Below, one piece after another: positions 32,208-43,200 of a DNA stretch of 64,000 bases. A program made the translations under genes and the position numbers. How positions within the stretch are numbered: position 1 is the first letter of the stretch; each line of letters starts with the position of its first letter. The notes under the pieces were generated by a model. It made no database searches, was not told the DNA's origin, and saw nothing but the letters and a program-made list of their open reading frames with translations. This DNA comes from Terfezia claveryi (taxonomy: Eukaryota > Ascomycota > Pezizomycetes > Pezizales > Pezizaceae). The DNA lies in the NCBI GenBank assembly GCA_015179025.1, contig WHUX01000034.1:248001-312000 (forward strand), in the 5' to 3' direction.

Positions 32208-35200
32208 ATGTCCAACGCCTTGACGACTTCCCCGAAGGTTTTTTCCTCAGTATCATCCACAAATTCTCGGTTCCAAAGTTCGAGTGGTGGAGATCGCGAT
32301 GGACTACTGCAACCTCGAACAAATGGTCTCCGTTCCGGAAGTTTTAGTGGTATCAGCGGGAATAGTGGTGTGGTATACAGCGGGCCTGGAAGCTTCACGT
32401 CTGCCTTGCGGACAAATTCCTCGTCAATTCACACTACGATGGACGCGGATCCTGGAAATCCGTCGACTCCAGAAACCCCAGAAAGGCAATTAGAGGAGCT
32501 CACTCAGCAACTCAATAGGGAAATCAAATTTAAGGAGGGGGCAGAAAATATGCTTCAGGCGCTGGACTCAAAGAAGCTGAAAGAGGCGAAGGTTGCCAGG
32601 AATAAGGCCGAGATGGAACTCAGTGCGGTGAATTCCAAGATTGCACAGTTGAGATACCAAATGGAGGCCATCAAGAATCCAAGAGAGTTACCTCTATCTG
32701 CAAGAGGAGGGCAGGCAGCGGACAACTTATTAGGAAACCCCATAATACCTCTTTCCAACGGTATGAACTTCGATGAACAACTGAGTACATTAGAGGGTGA
32801 GGCCGAGTCACCAACGTATTCCCTATCCGAAATTCTCCAGTCTCTGGAGGAGAAGGGGAGAAAACCCGAATTCTACGTAGAGAAAGCAAATAGCCTTGTA
32901 CTTCTATTCAAACGTCATCCCATGTTGAAATACGACCTTATTTGGTCAGAATTTGGTCAGAGGGTACAATCTATGCTATTACACGAAAACAGGGAGGTTG
33001 TAGCAGCTGGCTACAGAATCACTAGATACGCTATTACTGACATAGAGTCTCTGCGTACAATACGGAAACTCGAGACAGATTATCTAACGATATGGTAAGT
33101 ACATTACAGATGAGCATTATCTTGGAGAGCTGTGACTGATACATACGAATTCAGCTCGCTAGCAAAGGACCCCAAGAATACCGTGGAGAGAGAGCAAGCA
33201 TTAAAATTCGTCCGCGCATTTCTAGAGGTAAAAGGTGGTGTGAAGGAGATATCCCGTGGCGTTGTCCGAGTCATAGTTTCGTGTGCAGAGCAGGAGAGTG
33301 ATAGATTGCGGGGTATATGTTTGGAGACATTAGCTGAATTATGTACGTTGAGTCACCTATGGCCAAATTCGTGCTCCAGTGTGTTGACCATAATACAGTA
33401 ATCCTCGATGCATCTCTTGTTGTTAGCGCGGGTGGTATAAGGATTTTGTCACAAGTGCTCTATGAGGGCCCTTATGAACTTTCTGATGCACTGTCCCTAG
33501 CATTCCTGTACCTACTGGATCTGCCTGCAACAAGGAAATATATACGAGCAGGGCATGATATGGAGGTACACCACCGCGTCACATATCCTTATCATACTTG
33601 CTGAATTCATCGCCAGGTTGTTTTTTCGGCCTTTACGGACTCTTATGCGAAACCAAATGTAGAGGAAAAGCTGCGATCGAGTGCAAAGGTCATAAGCTCG
33701 ATGTTGAAGTCATGGCCAGGTTAGCTTTTGGCACAATATATATCATGGGGTTTGCTAATTCCTGTAGGCCTTATATGTTTGTCAATGTTCGAGATGCGTG
33801 CTTTACGATCCTTGGTTGATTCTTTACGTATACCATCTTCTGGTGTTCGGGTATGCGAAATTCCAGGAGGCCCTACAATTTCGAATCATGCTTACCATAC
33901 TAAGGATATCATTTTGGAACTTCTTTTTGACATTTTCCGAATAAAATCACCGTCATGGTCTTCCAGTTTCTTAGCAGGCCGTCGCCTTACAAGTTTGTTT
34001 TTATCCACCTTTTCGAATTCACTCATCGGTTATTAATTGTGCTATAGCATATGGTAGGGTTGCCAATCTGAAATCCGAGCCCAGAGACTCCAGTACAACA
34101 AAACGTGAAGACAAGACGCAGAGTAATCTAGTCGAGCACTTCACAGCACTTCTATTAGCTGTATTTGTTGAAGCTGGTCTGCTTCAGGTACTTATTCTCT
34201 ATAGCTTTCTCAGGCAAACGCTAAATCACAAACCAGTCATTGATGACTTTGGTGGAAGACAACACCGATCCAGCTATTGTCCGGAAAACAACTCTCCTGC
34301 TTGGTGAAGTACTGAAGCTTGCTAGTCGGTTACTCCCGACGACATACAACGTCAAAATACAGCTTCTACCAGAGTTATTCAGGTCAGCTTCACGATTTGG
34401 GGTTGATAGATTTGCAGCTTCATCTGCTGTCTATCAAATCGACAGCCTTAACCGGACCTTACATCGTTCTCTAACCACAACAGCTGCACCACAAAGGTTA
34501 TCTTTAGATGACGATCGACGGGGTCAGAGGCAAGTTGAGCAGGTGAAAATCAAGTTGAACATGCAAATTGATGAGACACACTTTCGAACCTTACTCATGG
34601 ATTGTGGGGTGGGTAATACTTCTCTCCCTCTTATTCTACTCGTCTGATTCAATTAGGTTCTCGGCTCGAGCAACTACTCGAAGTGGAATTGGGACATGAT
34701 CACAGAGATAATACAAGGGCCTCTTGGGAATTGGAAAAGGCTGGAAGAAGCGAAGTCAACAAAATTTCTTAAAAGGCTGCTCTCATTCTACAGGCCCTTT
34801 AAACATAAATTCTCGGATATACTCAACACAAAACCAAACCAGAGATATGTTAGGGTCGGCTGTGCACTATTCACTACTTTATTAGGAAGTCCTGAAGGTG
34901 TGAAATATCTCGGCGGCAATAAACTTTTATTTCAGATTTCAGAATGCCTTGCCCAACTAGACCCAGTAGGTTTCTTCTCGCCTTATGTACTTGGTATATA
35001 ATATAAACTAAAGTGTGGTTCAGATGAGTGGAATCACTTCCTCTGACCCAATTCTCTCTCGGGCGAGACTGGCAGATACTCTCAGTTCAGGCTACTTTAC
35101 ATTGCTCGGGACTTTAAGCAGTGATCATAAGGGTCTACAGTACGTATTCAAAACACGATTACACATGTGCTCTTCCTAACCTGAGCCAGGATGATGCATA

Positions 35201-37016
35201 CCCATAAGATGTTCAACATGTTCTATCACCTTAGTGAGTTGGCAGATCGGGAGGACCTGATAATTGGATTTCTCAGTCCCATGGACTATACATTGTAAGT
35301 AGCTTGATATATAGACACATACATTTATTGACGTGCGAGAAGGGAGGGACATCCCCGTATCATCTACTCCAAGGCTCTCCAGACAGGAATTCGGGTAAGA
35401 GTGCCTCCACCATACCCAACATCGAACATACTGACAGGCTCTCAGAGTGTGAGACTTTGGGCTACGAATTACCTCCGAAGCCTTATTCTAGCCGCTAATT
35501 CTCCGTTGACGCTCAATACCAAACACCACGAAACATCTCAGTGGGCCATTACCCAACTGGTCACTCAGTTGTATGATACAGACGTGGAGGTTTGTGAAAC
35601 AGCAGTGAAAATTCTGGAAGAGGCATGCAATGTTACACACAATCTGGAATTTGTAGTACAGTGCCGTCCAGCACTGGATCACCTTGGAGAGATCGGTGCC
35701 CCTTTACTACTACGGTAGGTTGATTTGCTGCTTTCAAGGAGAAATATAACTCACGTAGATAAAGGTTCTTGTCCACCTCTGTGGGATATCATTATCTCAA
35801 TGAACTAGATTACATTGAGAAGGAGATGGACGATTGGTTCCATGTATGTCCTGCTATGATACAGGTTTTTCTATCAATGCTAACAATCTAGGGTCGCAAC
35901 GACTCCTATGTCTTGACTGTGGAAGCGTCCCTTGCCCGTGCGTTTGCGGACGACGAACCCTTGCGGAAGAAGGAAATCGATAAGGATGCGATGAGCTTTG
36001 TGCCACCACATTTTTATCGAGAGCTTGCACGGACAGAGGAAGGCTGTCTGCTTCTCCAGGAGAAAGGTCACTTCGAAGAATTTGCCTGGTATATTAGGGA
36101 ACACGGTCTTGAAAGCGAGGATATAGAAATTGTGACCAAAGTCAAGGGCTGCTTGTGGGCAATTGGAAACATCGGCTCCATGCCTTTGGGTGCACCATTT
36201 CTTGACGAGGCCAACATCGTCGAAGCGGTTATAAACCTAGCAGAAAATTCACAAGTACTTACCCTGAAGGGAACTGCATTCTTTGTTTTAGGATTGATAT
36301 CGAAGACCATGCAAGGTCTAGAGATACTATTAGAGCATGGCTGGGATGGTACCACAACTACCATGGGTGAATCGTTGGGATTCTGCGTACCCCTCAAGCT
36401 CGGGCAATTGCTCTCGGTAAGGATTTTTTTCTTGCTTCTATAGTCGATCACTAATCGTATTACCGGTATGACAGATACAACCATGGGAACATATATCGGA
36501 CGACACCAATATAAAGGGCAGACCTGCATTATTGTCTTCAAATCCTGACGATGACCCTATGAACAACAAGATACTGACATCTATCGTCAACCTGAGCAAC
36601 CATATACTTGAAAGTGCTGCGACTAAAGAGTTGATGAAGTAAGTTGGAATCCCCTTCCCTTTCGCTACTGCTCCACCCCACACGAAGAATTTTGAGATCG
36701 TGCCTGCTGCGGAGCTATACACAGCGGAGTCTGAGGTGGTGAAAATACACACTCCCAGTATGCTAACAGTTTCTTCTCAAATAGGCTGAAACAGACACAC
36801 TCACTTTATTTTCAGAATCCGGTTCTATACCGCCAGGTTATGAAGATACTGGAGTCTTACAGGTTCAGACTTCACGTTCGCAGACAAATCATCGAGCTCT
36901 TTCCTAAATTTGTGCTAGAAGAGATCGTTCGATATGGGATGAAAGACTTGATAGCCCACGAGGCGAGAATCCGTGGTTCGTCACAGTTCGCAGAGGAGGA
37001 GTTCACTGTTTCTTAG
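32208..37016 (+). CDS. TSC11: RICTOR/TSC11/Ste20-type subunit of TOR complex 2
   Basis: Scaffold subunit of TORC2, which controls AGC kinases, actin and membrane homeostasis. Seventeen exons: 32208-33094, 33155-33342, 33399-33565, 33617-33719, 33768-33850, 33905-33992, 34048-34187, 34237-34608, 34657-34965, 35024-35139, 35190-35294, 35343-35394, 35446-35714, 35765-35843, 35892-36416, 36475-36638 and 36785-37016, all in frame, 1292 residues. A Ser-rich head is followed by an HR1-like coiled coil (about 93-156). RICTOR N-terminal blocks include SLAKDPKNTVEREQALKFVR, GPYELSDALSLAFLYLLDLP and ALRSLVDSLRIP. Later blocks are FLSPMDYTLEGHPRIIYSKA, ARTEEGCLLLQEKGHF and TLKGTAFFVLGLIS. The upstream frame lacks another ATG before 32208 but stays open to 32103, so an extra 5' exon is possible. 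Confidence 0.93.
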
Positions 37017-38507
37017 ACAGGATGGATGAAACTACTCTATGGGCCCATACCATCAGTTTTGTTCTCTGATCCGCCCCATCTTCGGGGACGTAGGAAGTAC
37101 GCGCGATGTAGGTTGCGGGATTGGTTGGATCAGGGATAAACCTCATACCCTTCCTAATCCACAGGCATCACGTTCTTCTTTGTGTTTTGCGCAATCCGAT
37201 TCCCACTTTCTTCTGTACACTGTTTTCTGTTCCAGCTTTCTATGTACCATGGGTTGATATCTCACCAGTTCATTGCGTTCTTCGTATATCTCTCGTAGGG
37301 ATCTCTCTCGGTCGGGGTTCCGGGGTTCTTTTTTTCATGTCCATGCTGATCTTCGTTGTTGTTCTTCAGCTCTGCACCGTTGTTATGTTTGCTCATTATT
37401 TGTTATCTCACGGAGTATTCCAAATGCAATAGATCATTCAAGTATCAATACCATCGTTCATTGTCTATTTCTTCTACTCTGCCCAATTCGATACCTAACC
37501 CACACCTGGAGAGCCCCGCCTCGCCTAACAGCTGCAGGGTGAAAATATAAACGAGTGACGGGGCGCCCGGCAAATATTTTCTAGATCTCGATGGCAAAGT
37601 ACTATGTATGTGGAGTATCATCCTGAATGTGCATATAGATCTCTTGAGTATATAAGTACACATCTTCCATCTGCGCAATTAATGTATTGGGCAGAGCTTG
37701 TGGTATCAATCATATTTGCCTGCTTACATCTAGGTTGGGAGACATGCATTCCGGGCCTCGAATTGAGGGGGGTCGAAAACGTGGGCTCGCTCGAGGGCTC
37801 GGATATACAGTAGATATATCGATATCGATGTATGTATGACTTAGGTGCACGTACGTGGTGCGCAGACCGCACTACATGTGGGAAATTGGGTGTGAAATCC
37901 CATTCAGTACAGTTCTGCACCATTCATAGACTGCCAGTGAAGAACGTTGAAGCTCAGCTGGTGTAGTATGCAGTTGCTGTCAACTAAACGAAGACCAAAA
38001 TAAAAACGTCCCCGAATATGAAAACTCGTCTGCCAGATTCAAACACCCCATATGTGATGCTTTGTATTCACTTTGGCCATGCGGTATGCACGGCATTACC
38101 GTCAATGTGAATTTCAAAGGGGTTATCATGGTTAATATAGATGGTTATATCCAGGCTGACGCAGACGCCGGCGAACCAGATGCGTTCACTCCTAAACCGA
38201 ACCCCCCCAGTACTTTCCAAGCGCAAGGGTAGTGCAAGAAGCATCTGGGATTAAGGTTCTGGGTTCGGGGGGTGATCACTGGGATGTCAGTTTGGTCTCG
38301 AGATTATGTGGCTCATATGTATGACGCTTCGATTTTCTTCTTTTATACCCTGGGCTATACGTGGGTGACATTGGTTTGGGTGATTAAGTTGAGAATTGGA
38401 TGTAGAAATCTATTAAACCTCATTGAGATCATACTAACAAAGTAGTACCTATTAATGTTTGGAATATCGAGATTCCCAGCTTCAAATTTCGACTCCTTTC
38501 AGGGTTG

Positions 38508-38996
38508 ATGGAGAGTTTCGCATCATCTTCACGATTTCGCAATGGGGCATATATGTTCATCTTGAGAATGGTGAATGATCGTGAGCCATTTCAGGATGGG
38601 CAAATTCAAGTCGAAGGTAATCTAGATTTAGGACGACTGCAACTTGCTCGCTCGACCATACCCCAACTCTTCGATTCTGGATGGAAGATAGCCCACGTTG
38701 ATACCCTGGTGCATATTTCTGAAAAGGCTGGCTGCTCATATATAGAAACCTTGTCCATTACATACGCAAGAATCAAAAGGGTGCAGCACTTTCGATATGT
38801 GCCTGTACTCAGGTCAAAATTCAGCTTAGCCTTAAATCAAGCCTGGTACCCGAAACTACGGGAGTCCAGATCTGTGTACATTGCCAAGAGCCCCATATTG
38901 CCTGGGTACAACAATATGGTACTATACATACATTCATGCAAGTTCATGTGGCATGCTTTGCGAGATGATGCTGTAGATAGGGATAGGGTTAGGTAG
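38508..38996 (+). CDS. hypothetical small ORF, doubtful
   Basis: Open frame of 162 codons from ATG (MESFASSSRFRNGAYMF..) to TAG, isolated in a gene-free stretch. Composition is protein-like, with mixed charged and hydrophobic residues and no homopolymer, but I recognise no domain, signal peptide or neighbour relation. An open frame of this length can arise by chance in several kb of DNA, so it is only a candidate. Confidence 0.18.
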   Translation: MESFASSSRFRNGAYMFILRMVNDREPFQDGQIQVEGNLDLGRLQLARSTIPQLFDSGWKIAHVDTLVHISEKAGCSYIETLSITYARIKRVQHFRYVPVLRSKFSLALNQAWYPKLRESRSVYIAKSPILPGYNNMVLYIHSCKFMWHALRDDAVDRDRVR

Positions 38997-39142
38997 CTAT
39001 GTAGTATGAGCGGGACGGGAGGTGGAGATAAGCTTTGAAGAAAGGGCCATGGTCATTAGAGAATACGCATTTCCTAAAACGGAAGCCGATGCCAGCTTGA
39101 GCTAAGGGAATCTTTTTCTTTTTTTGCGCCTCATGAGCAAGT

Positions 39143-39156
39143 ACTCTGGTTGGCAC
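39143..39156 (+). repeat. dispersed repeat core, variant
   Basis: Reads ACTCTGGTTGGCAC; differs from the consensus only at the 5' edge. Confidence 0.4.
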
Positions 39157-39200
39157 TGAGCAAGCGGGTTTGTACTGCAAAAAGCAAGCGGACTGTTGTG

Positions 39201-39234
39201 CACAATGACTTGCACAATACACAATGACTTGCAC
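39201..39234. repeat. 15-bp direct repeat
   Basis: CACAATGACTTGCAC occurs at 39201-39215 and 39220-39234 with a 4-nt gap, a small local duplication. Confidence 0.7.
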
Positions 39235-41565
39235 CATATAGCTCTTGACATTGCCGATATGACGTGACATCGGTACCGGGGCAAAACGAAGCTGGATTAG
39301 GGTTGGAGTGAAGGATGTGGGGGGTCGGTAGGTAAGTCCGACGGTCCACTTATCTAGGTATATATATCTTATTCAGGGTCTGGTACTTCCCTCGTGATGA
39401 GCTGCCATTGAGGCGGTCTGATAATCTCGATGAGCACCCGATGCTAGCTAAGTATAAGTAGAAACTCATGATATACCGGGGCGGCGCACGCAACTGCACG
39501 GGTGATCAGGTGGAAGCCGGGGTGTTAAATCTACATATATGGACAATGCATGTACGGTGGTATTATCAGTACCTACATGAGAACTGACTGTCACCATTCT
39601 GCATGTGAAAGCATGAACTCGGTGTGCTGCAGGAGCTTGAGGTTGCGATGCTCCTGAACTTTGGACAAAGTATCACCATTTGCTTTTTGCCCTACTGCAA
39701 ACGTGTTACTACGTAACATGTCCAGTCAGCAGGTCTTTCTCATCTTGCGTTTATGTAATACTATGGCACTTTCGCACTGCTAGAATAGTGGTACTTATAC
39801 ATTCAATGGATACCAGATCCATTGAAACAGATAACACATACACTGGCACGGTGGCTCAAACGTATAAAATAACGAACATTTGCATTCTCAGAGGCAAATG
39901 ATCCTAAGTATGATACACGTGACTGCTTGAACAAGGTGAGAGATTGGTGGAAAGTTTAGACGAAAGACCAGGACTGGCTGCTGCTGCGACTTTCATTCAT
40001 GGGACTAAAGAATCCTGGCACGAAACAGGGAGGGCTTCAATCAAATGAAATGGGTACTGTACTCATTTTCAGTGCAGTGGTCATTCGAAAGTACTGGACG
40101 ACAGGCCTCATTACCGCCTTCGCATGGTACACTGACTTATACATATGTATGTATGTTAATCCGTACTTTTGGAGGCTTTTCCCAGAGTGCAAGTATATCG
40201 GCATTCGAATCTGGAATATTATATTTTCTCTAGGTACCAGGTGAGGCGTGGGGCGTGTTTGTTTGTTAGCATTCTTAGCTCATATTGGCGGTCTTTTTCT
40301 GAGCTTGCAGCATTTTGTTAGCTGGTGAGTTCGATCTGAACGTCCGATCGCCCCTTGCGCCGTGCATCGAAGTTGGAGATGTAGTGCTGCAAATCGAGCA
40401 CACTCCCTCTCCCCAAGTATCTATGCCTCACTCCCCTGGTTTGCGATGGTCACAGCCATTAGCGATAGGTGGAAGGCAGGGCCACAAGGCCATTGGGGTA
40501 TGGCACTGGAGAGAGAAAAGCTGTTGAAGAGCCTCCGACTCCGGATCCAGTCCGCGCTCACGATCGTCATTTGTTGGCATCCTCTCACGTTGAATATGGG
40601 CTCGATGAGAAACCTGATAGCGAACGCGTGCCACATCTTGCGTATCTGCGTCCGCACCGCGCCCCCGTCATTACTCATGTAATAATACCTGGACGCCGTG
40701 CAGTTCTGCGAGCTGTAGCGTGCACGCACTCCACTCCACCCACCCATAAGGCAGTGAGGTTCTAGCCGGGCCCCTCCAACACTCCTCCCCCCTCTTGCCA
40801 GTCAGATCCTCGCCCCCCCCTGGGGCCCAGGTCTGCCGACAGCACGGTTACTTGGTGATTCCTTCTTGCCTGCCCTCCATTCGGCGTACGGAGTTACACC
40901 AGACATCGCCGGCAATTCCACCAAACTTGCGCGGACCCGAATGCATCAATCCCGGTGCCTCGTCTGCCTGGGATTGCCGATTCATGGATAGATCAAGAGG
41001 GCTCACCTGTAGACTGCATCTCCCTAGGGCTTCCATTCCTCTCAGCCATCTGTCTTTGCTCCAGCTGCTTCCAGTTTACATTCCATCTCCACTCCGTTTC
41101 CTTCTCTTTGCTATCCTGAAGCTTAGCAGGTTGACTAGAAACGGTGTGGCATTAGTGCATACCCCCCTCCTCTTCAATATTTCCCAACCCTCCCTGCCAC
41201 TGAAAACCCCCCCACCATCCCCGGCTTCCCTCTGTCTTTCACAGTCGTATAGGCTTCATAACTGCAGAGCAGAAAAAAATAAATTCAGAACCTCCTTGTA
41301 CCCGCCGAATTCATTGGTAACGAACTTACTCTGCTTCTTTGCTGTTATCGAGACTTCTTGTGGCTGTTCCATCATTACACCTATACGCCATACACCATAC
41401 ACGTGGAAATATCACCCAATTCGAACCTTACTTGTGCCACTAAACTTATATATCCTTTTGCTGCTCCCTCAGCTTACCCTTTTGAGGAGCTACCAGGCCA
41501 ATCTCCGCCAATCTTCATTGTTATATGGAGAAGGACTGAAAACCACCTTACAACATTCAGTACCA

Positions 41566-43200
41566 ATGACCGAACTTCGAACGTCTTTAGAAACGATGGA
41601 GATGAAAGAACAAGGGGTTGGTGACTTGCGGTCCATGACTGCGGCTGCTCTGACATCTCTCATACCTACACCAGCAGTGAATACGATATCGACAGGTACT
41701 GGGCTGGATGCTTCCCGCGATGCAAGGGCCATCGTCCGCCTATTACAGTGTCCCGTATGCTCGCGACCACTTCAACGACCTATTTCGCTACCCTGTGGGA
41801 ACTCGATGTGTCAATCATGTCTTCCTCAATTCTACCAGCGGCAACACATTTCCTATCCCAATACTCCGGACAGGCAGCGTGGGTTTCTCTGCCCATTTGA
41901 TCAATGTGTGTTGGAGCATGCAGAAGGCGATTTCAGCGTCGATATCACCATGAAGAGAGTGCTAAATATTGTGGACGCCGAGCTGCAAAAATTTATGCCC
42001 TTTCAGATGGAAACTGCTGTGATAATCGATGAGTTAGCAGAAGATTCAGATTCAGAGATGGAAAATTACACCCTAAAGTCTGTTTCGTTGCCTGGAGGCA
42101 GGTTGGCTGCTACGTACACTTACGCAGAATGTGGCAGCTTGCCTTACGATATGGACTTGAATTACCGATCGGCTTCAGGGGAGGACCTATCACAGATGGA
42201 TAGGGCAATTCTCAATCACCTGAAGGACAAAATCAAATCTGAATTACAATGTCTAGTGTGCTATGCCTTGTATCTCGATCCAGTAACGACAGTATGTGGT
42301 CATACATTCTGCCGAAAGTGCTTGGAACGGGTGCTTGATCATTCCCAGATGTGCCCCATGTGCAGAAAGGCTCAGCATGTTTCCACTCCATTTCTACAAT
42401 TCCAACCCAGTAATCAGCTGTTGACGGACTTACTAGTTGGACTATTTCCGGACGAGTTGGCACAGCGGACAACAATAGGGTCTTTGGAGGATAAAGTTGG
42501 GGCTTTAGATTTGGATTTGCCAACGCCTCTTTTTGTTTGCACCCTTTCGTTTCCAAAAATGCCGACATTCTTGCACATATTTGAGCCACGGTATCGGCTC
42601 ATGATTCGAAGAGCATGGCTTGGGGACCGAAGGTTTGGGATGGTTTTACCAAACCGCACAGGCGAGCCTCAAGGTGCTTTGGGTGATTGCAGTTTCTTGC
42701 AATATGGTACGCTTTTGGAGATAAAAAGTTATCGATTGTTACCGGATGGTCGAAGTTGGATAGAGACAATTGGGATCTCTAGATTTAGGGTGAAGCGTTG
42801 GGGTTACCGAGATGATTATATTGTATCGGACGTAGAGGTGGTAGACGATCTACCTTACTCAGAGGAAGAGACAATGGAAGCTATGGGAACATCTCTAGAT
42901 CCAATGTACCCTCCGTCATATCACCAGCCTTTGACTCAGCTTGCAACTCTACAACTTTTCCAAAGAGTGCAGAGCTGGGTGCAAAGGATGCAACTTCAGT
43001 CTGCCCCGTGGATGCACCAAAGGGTGATAAATATCTATGGGGAACCTCCCGAGGATGCTGCGACATTTCCATATTGGTTGGCAAGTGTGCTCCCAATTGC
43101 TGAAGGGGAGAAGTACAGGCTTCTGTCTTGCAGCAGTGTTAGGGAGAGGCTGAAGATAGTTGTTGGGTGGATTACCAAAATTGAGGATCAACAATTGTAG
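41566..43200 (+). CDS. RING-RING-LON substrate-binding domain protein (LONRF-like)
   Basis: Intronless, 544 residues. Residues 59-115 form a first, atypical RING: C62-x2-C65, C77-G-N-S-M-C82-x2-C85 and C109/C114, with Asn where the usual His sits. Residues 229-266 form a complete C3HC4 RING: C229-x2-C232, C244-G-H246-T-F-C249-x2-C252 and C263-PM-C266. Residues about 318-540 are a LON N-terminal (substrate-binding) domain: LFVCTLSFPKMPTFLHIFEP, RYRLMIRRA, FGMVLPN and SVRERLKIVVGWI. There is no AAA+ or protease domain, so this is a likely ubiquitin ligase of the LONRF/CRBN-related type, not a Lon protease. The frame is open far upstream, but the first ATG that gives a family-like N-terminus is 41566. 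Confidence 0.93.
   Translation: MTELRTSLETMEMKEQGVGDLRSMTAAALTSLIPTPAVNTISTGTGLDASRDARAIVRLLQCPVCSRPLQRPISLPCGNSMCQSCLPQFYQRQHISYPNTPDRQRGFLCPFDQCVLEHAEGDFSVDITMKRVLNIVDAELQKFMPFQMETAVIIDELAEDSDSEMENYTLKSVSLPGGRLAATYTYAECGSLPYDMDLNYRSASGEDLSQMDRAILNHLKDKIKSELQCLVCYALYLDPVTTVCGHTFCRKCLERVLDHSQMCPMCRKAQHVSTPFLQFQPSNQLLTDLLVGLFPDELAQRTTIGSLEDKVGALDLDLPTPLFVCTLSFPKMPTFLHIFEPRYRLMIRRAWLGDRRFGMVLPNRTGEPQGALGDCSFLQYGTLLEIKSYRLLPDGRSWIETIGISRFRVKRWGYRDDYIVSDVEVVDDLPYSEEETMEAMGTSLDPMYPPSYHQPLTQLATLQLFQRVQSWVQRMQLQSAPWMHQRVINIYGEPPEDAATFPYWLASVLPIAEGEKYRLLSCSSVRERLKIVVGWITKIEDQQL

Larger units (their letters stand above)
37017..41565. other. 4.5-kb gene-poor region
   Basis: Starts with the RICTOR 3' UTR. 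One open frame (38508-38996) is listed separately. It also has a variant dispersed motif at 39143 and a 15-bp direct repeat at 39201/39220. From about 40.7 kb it is C/T-rich and open in the LON-RING frame but lacks family sequence, so it is taken as promoter and leader. Confidence 0.5.

Noticed and set aside
40795..41565. N-terminal extension of the LON-RING protein
   Set aside because: Open in frame but Leu/Pro/Ser-rich, beginning at TTG, and without resemblance to family N-termini; better explained as CT-rich leader DNA.
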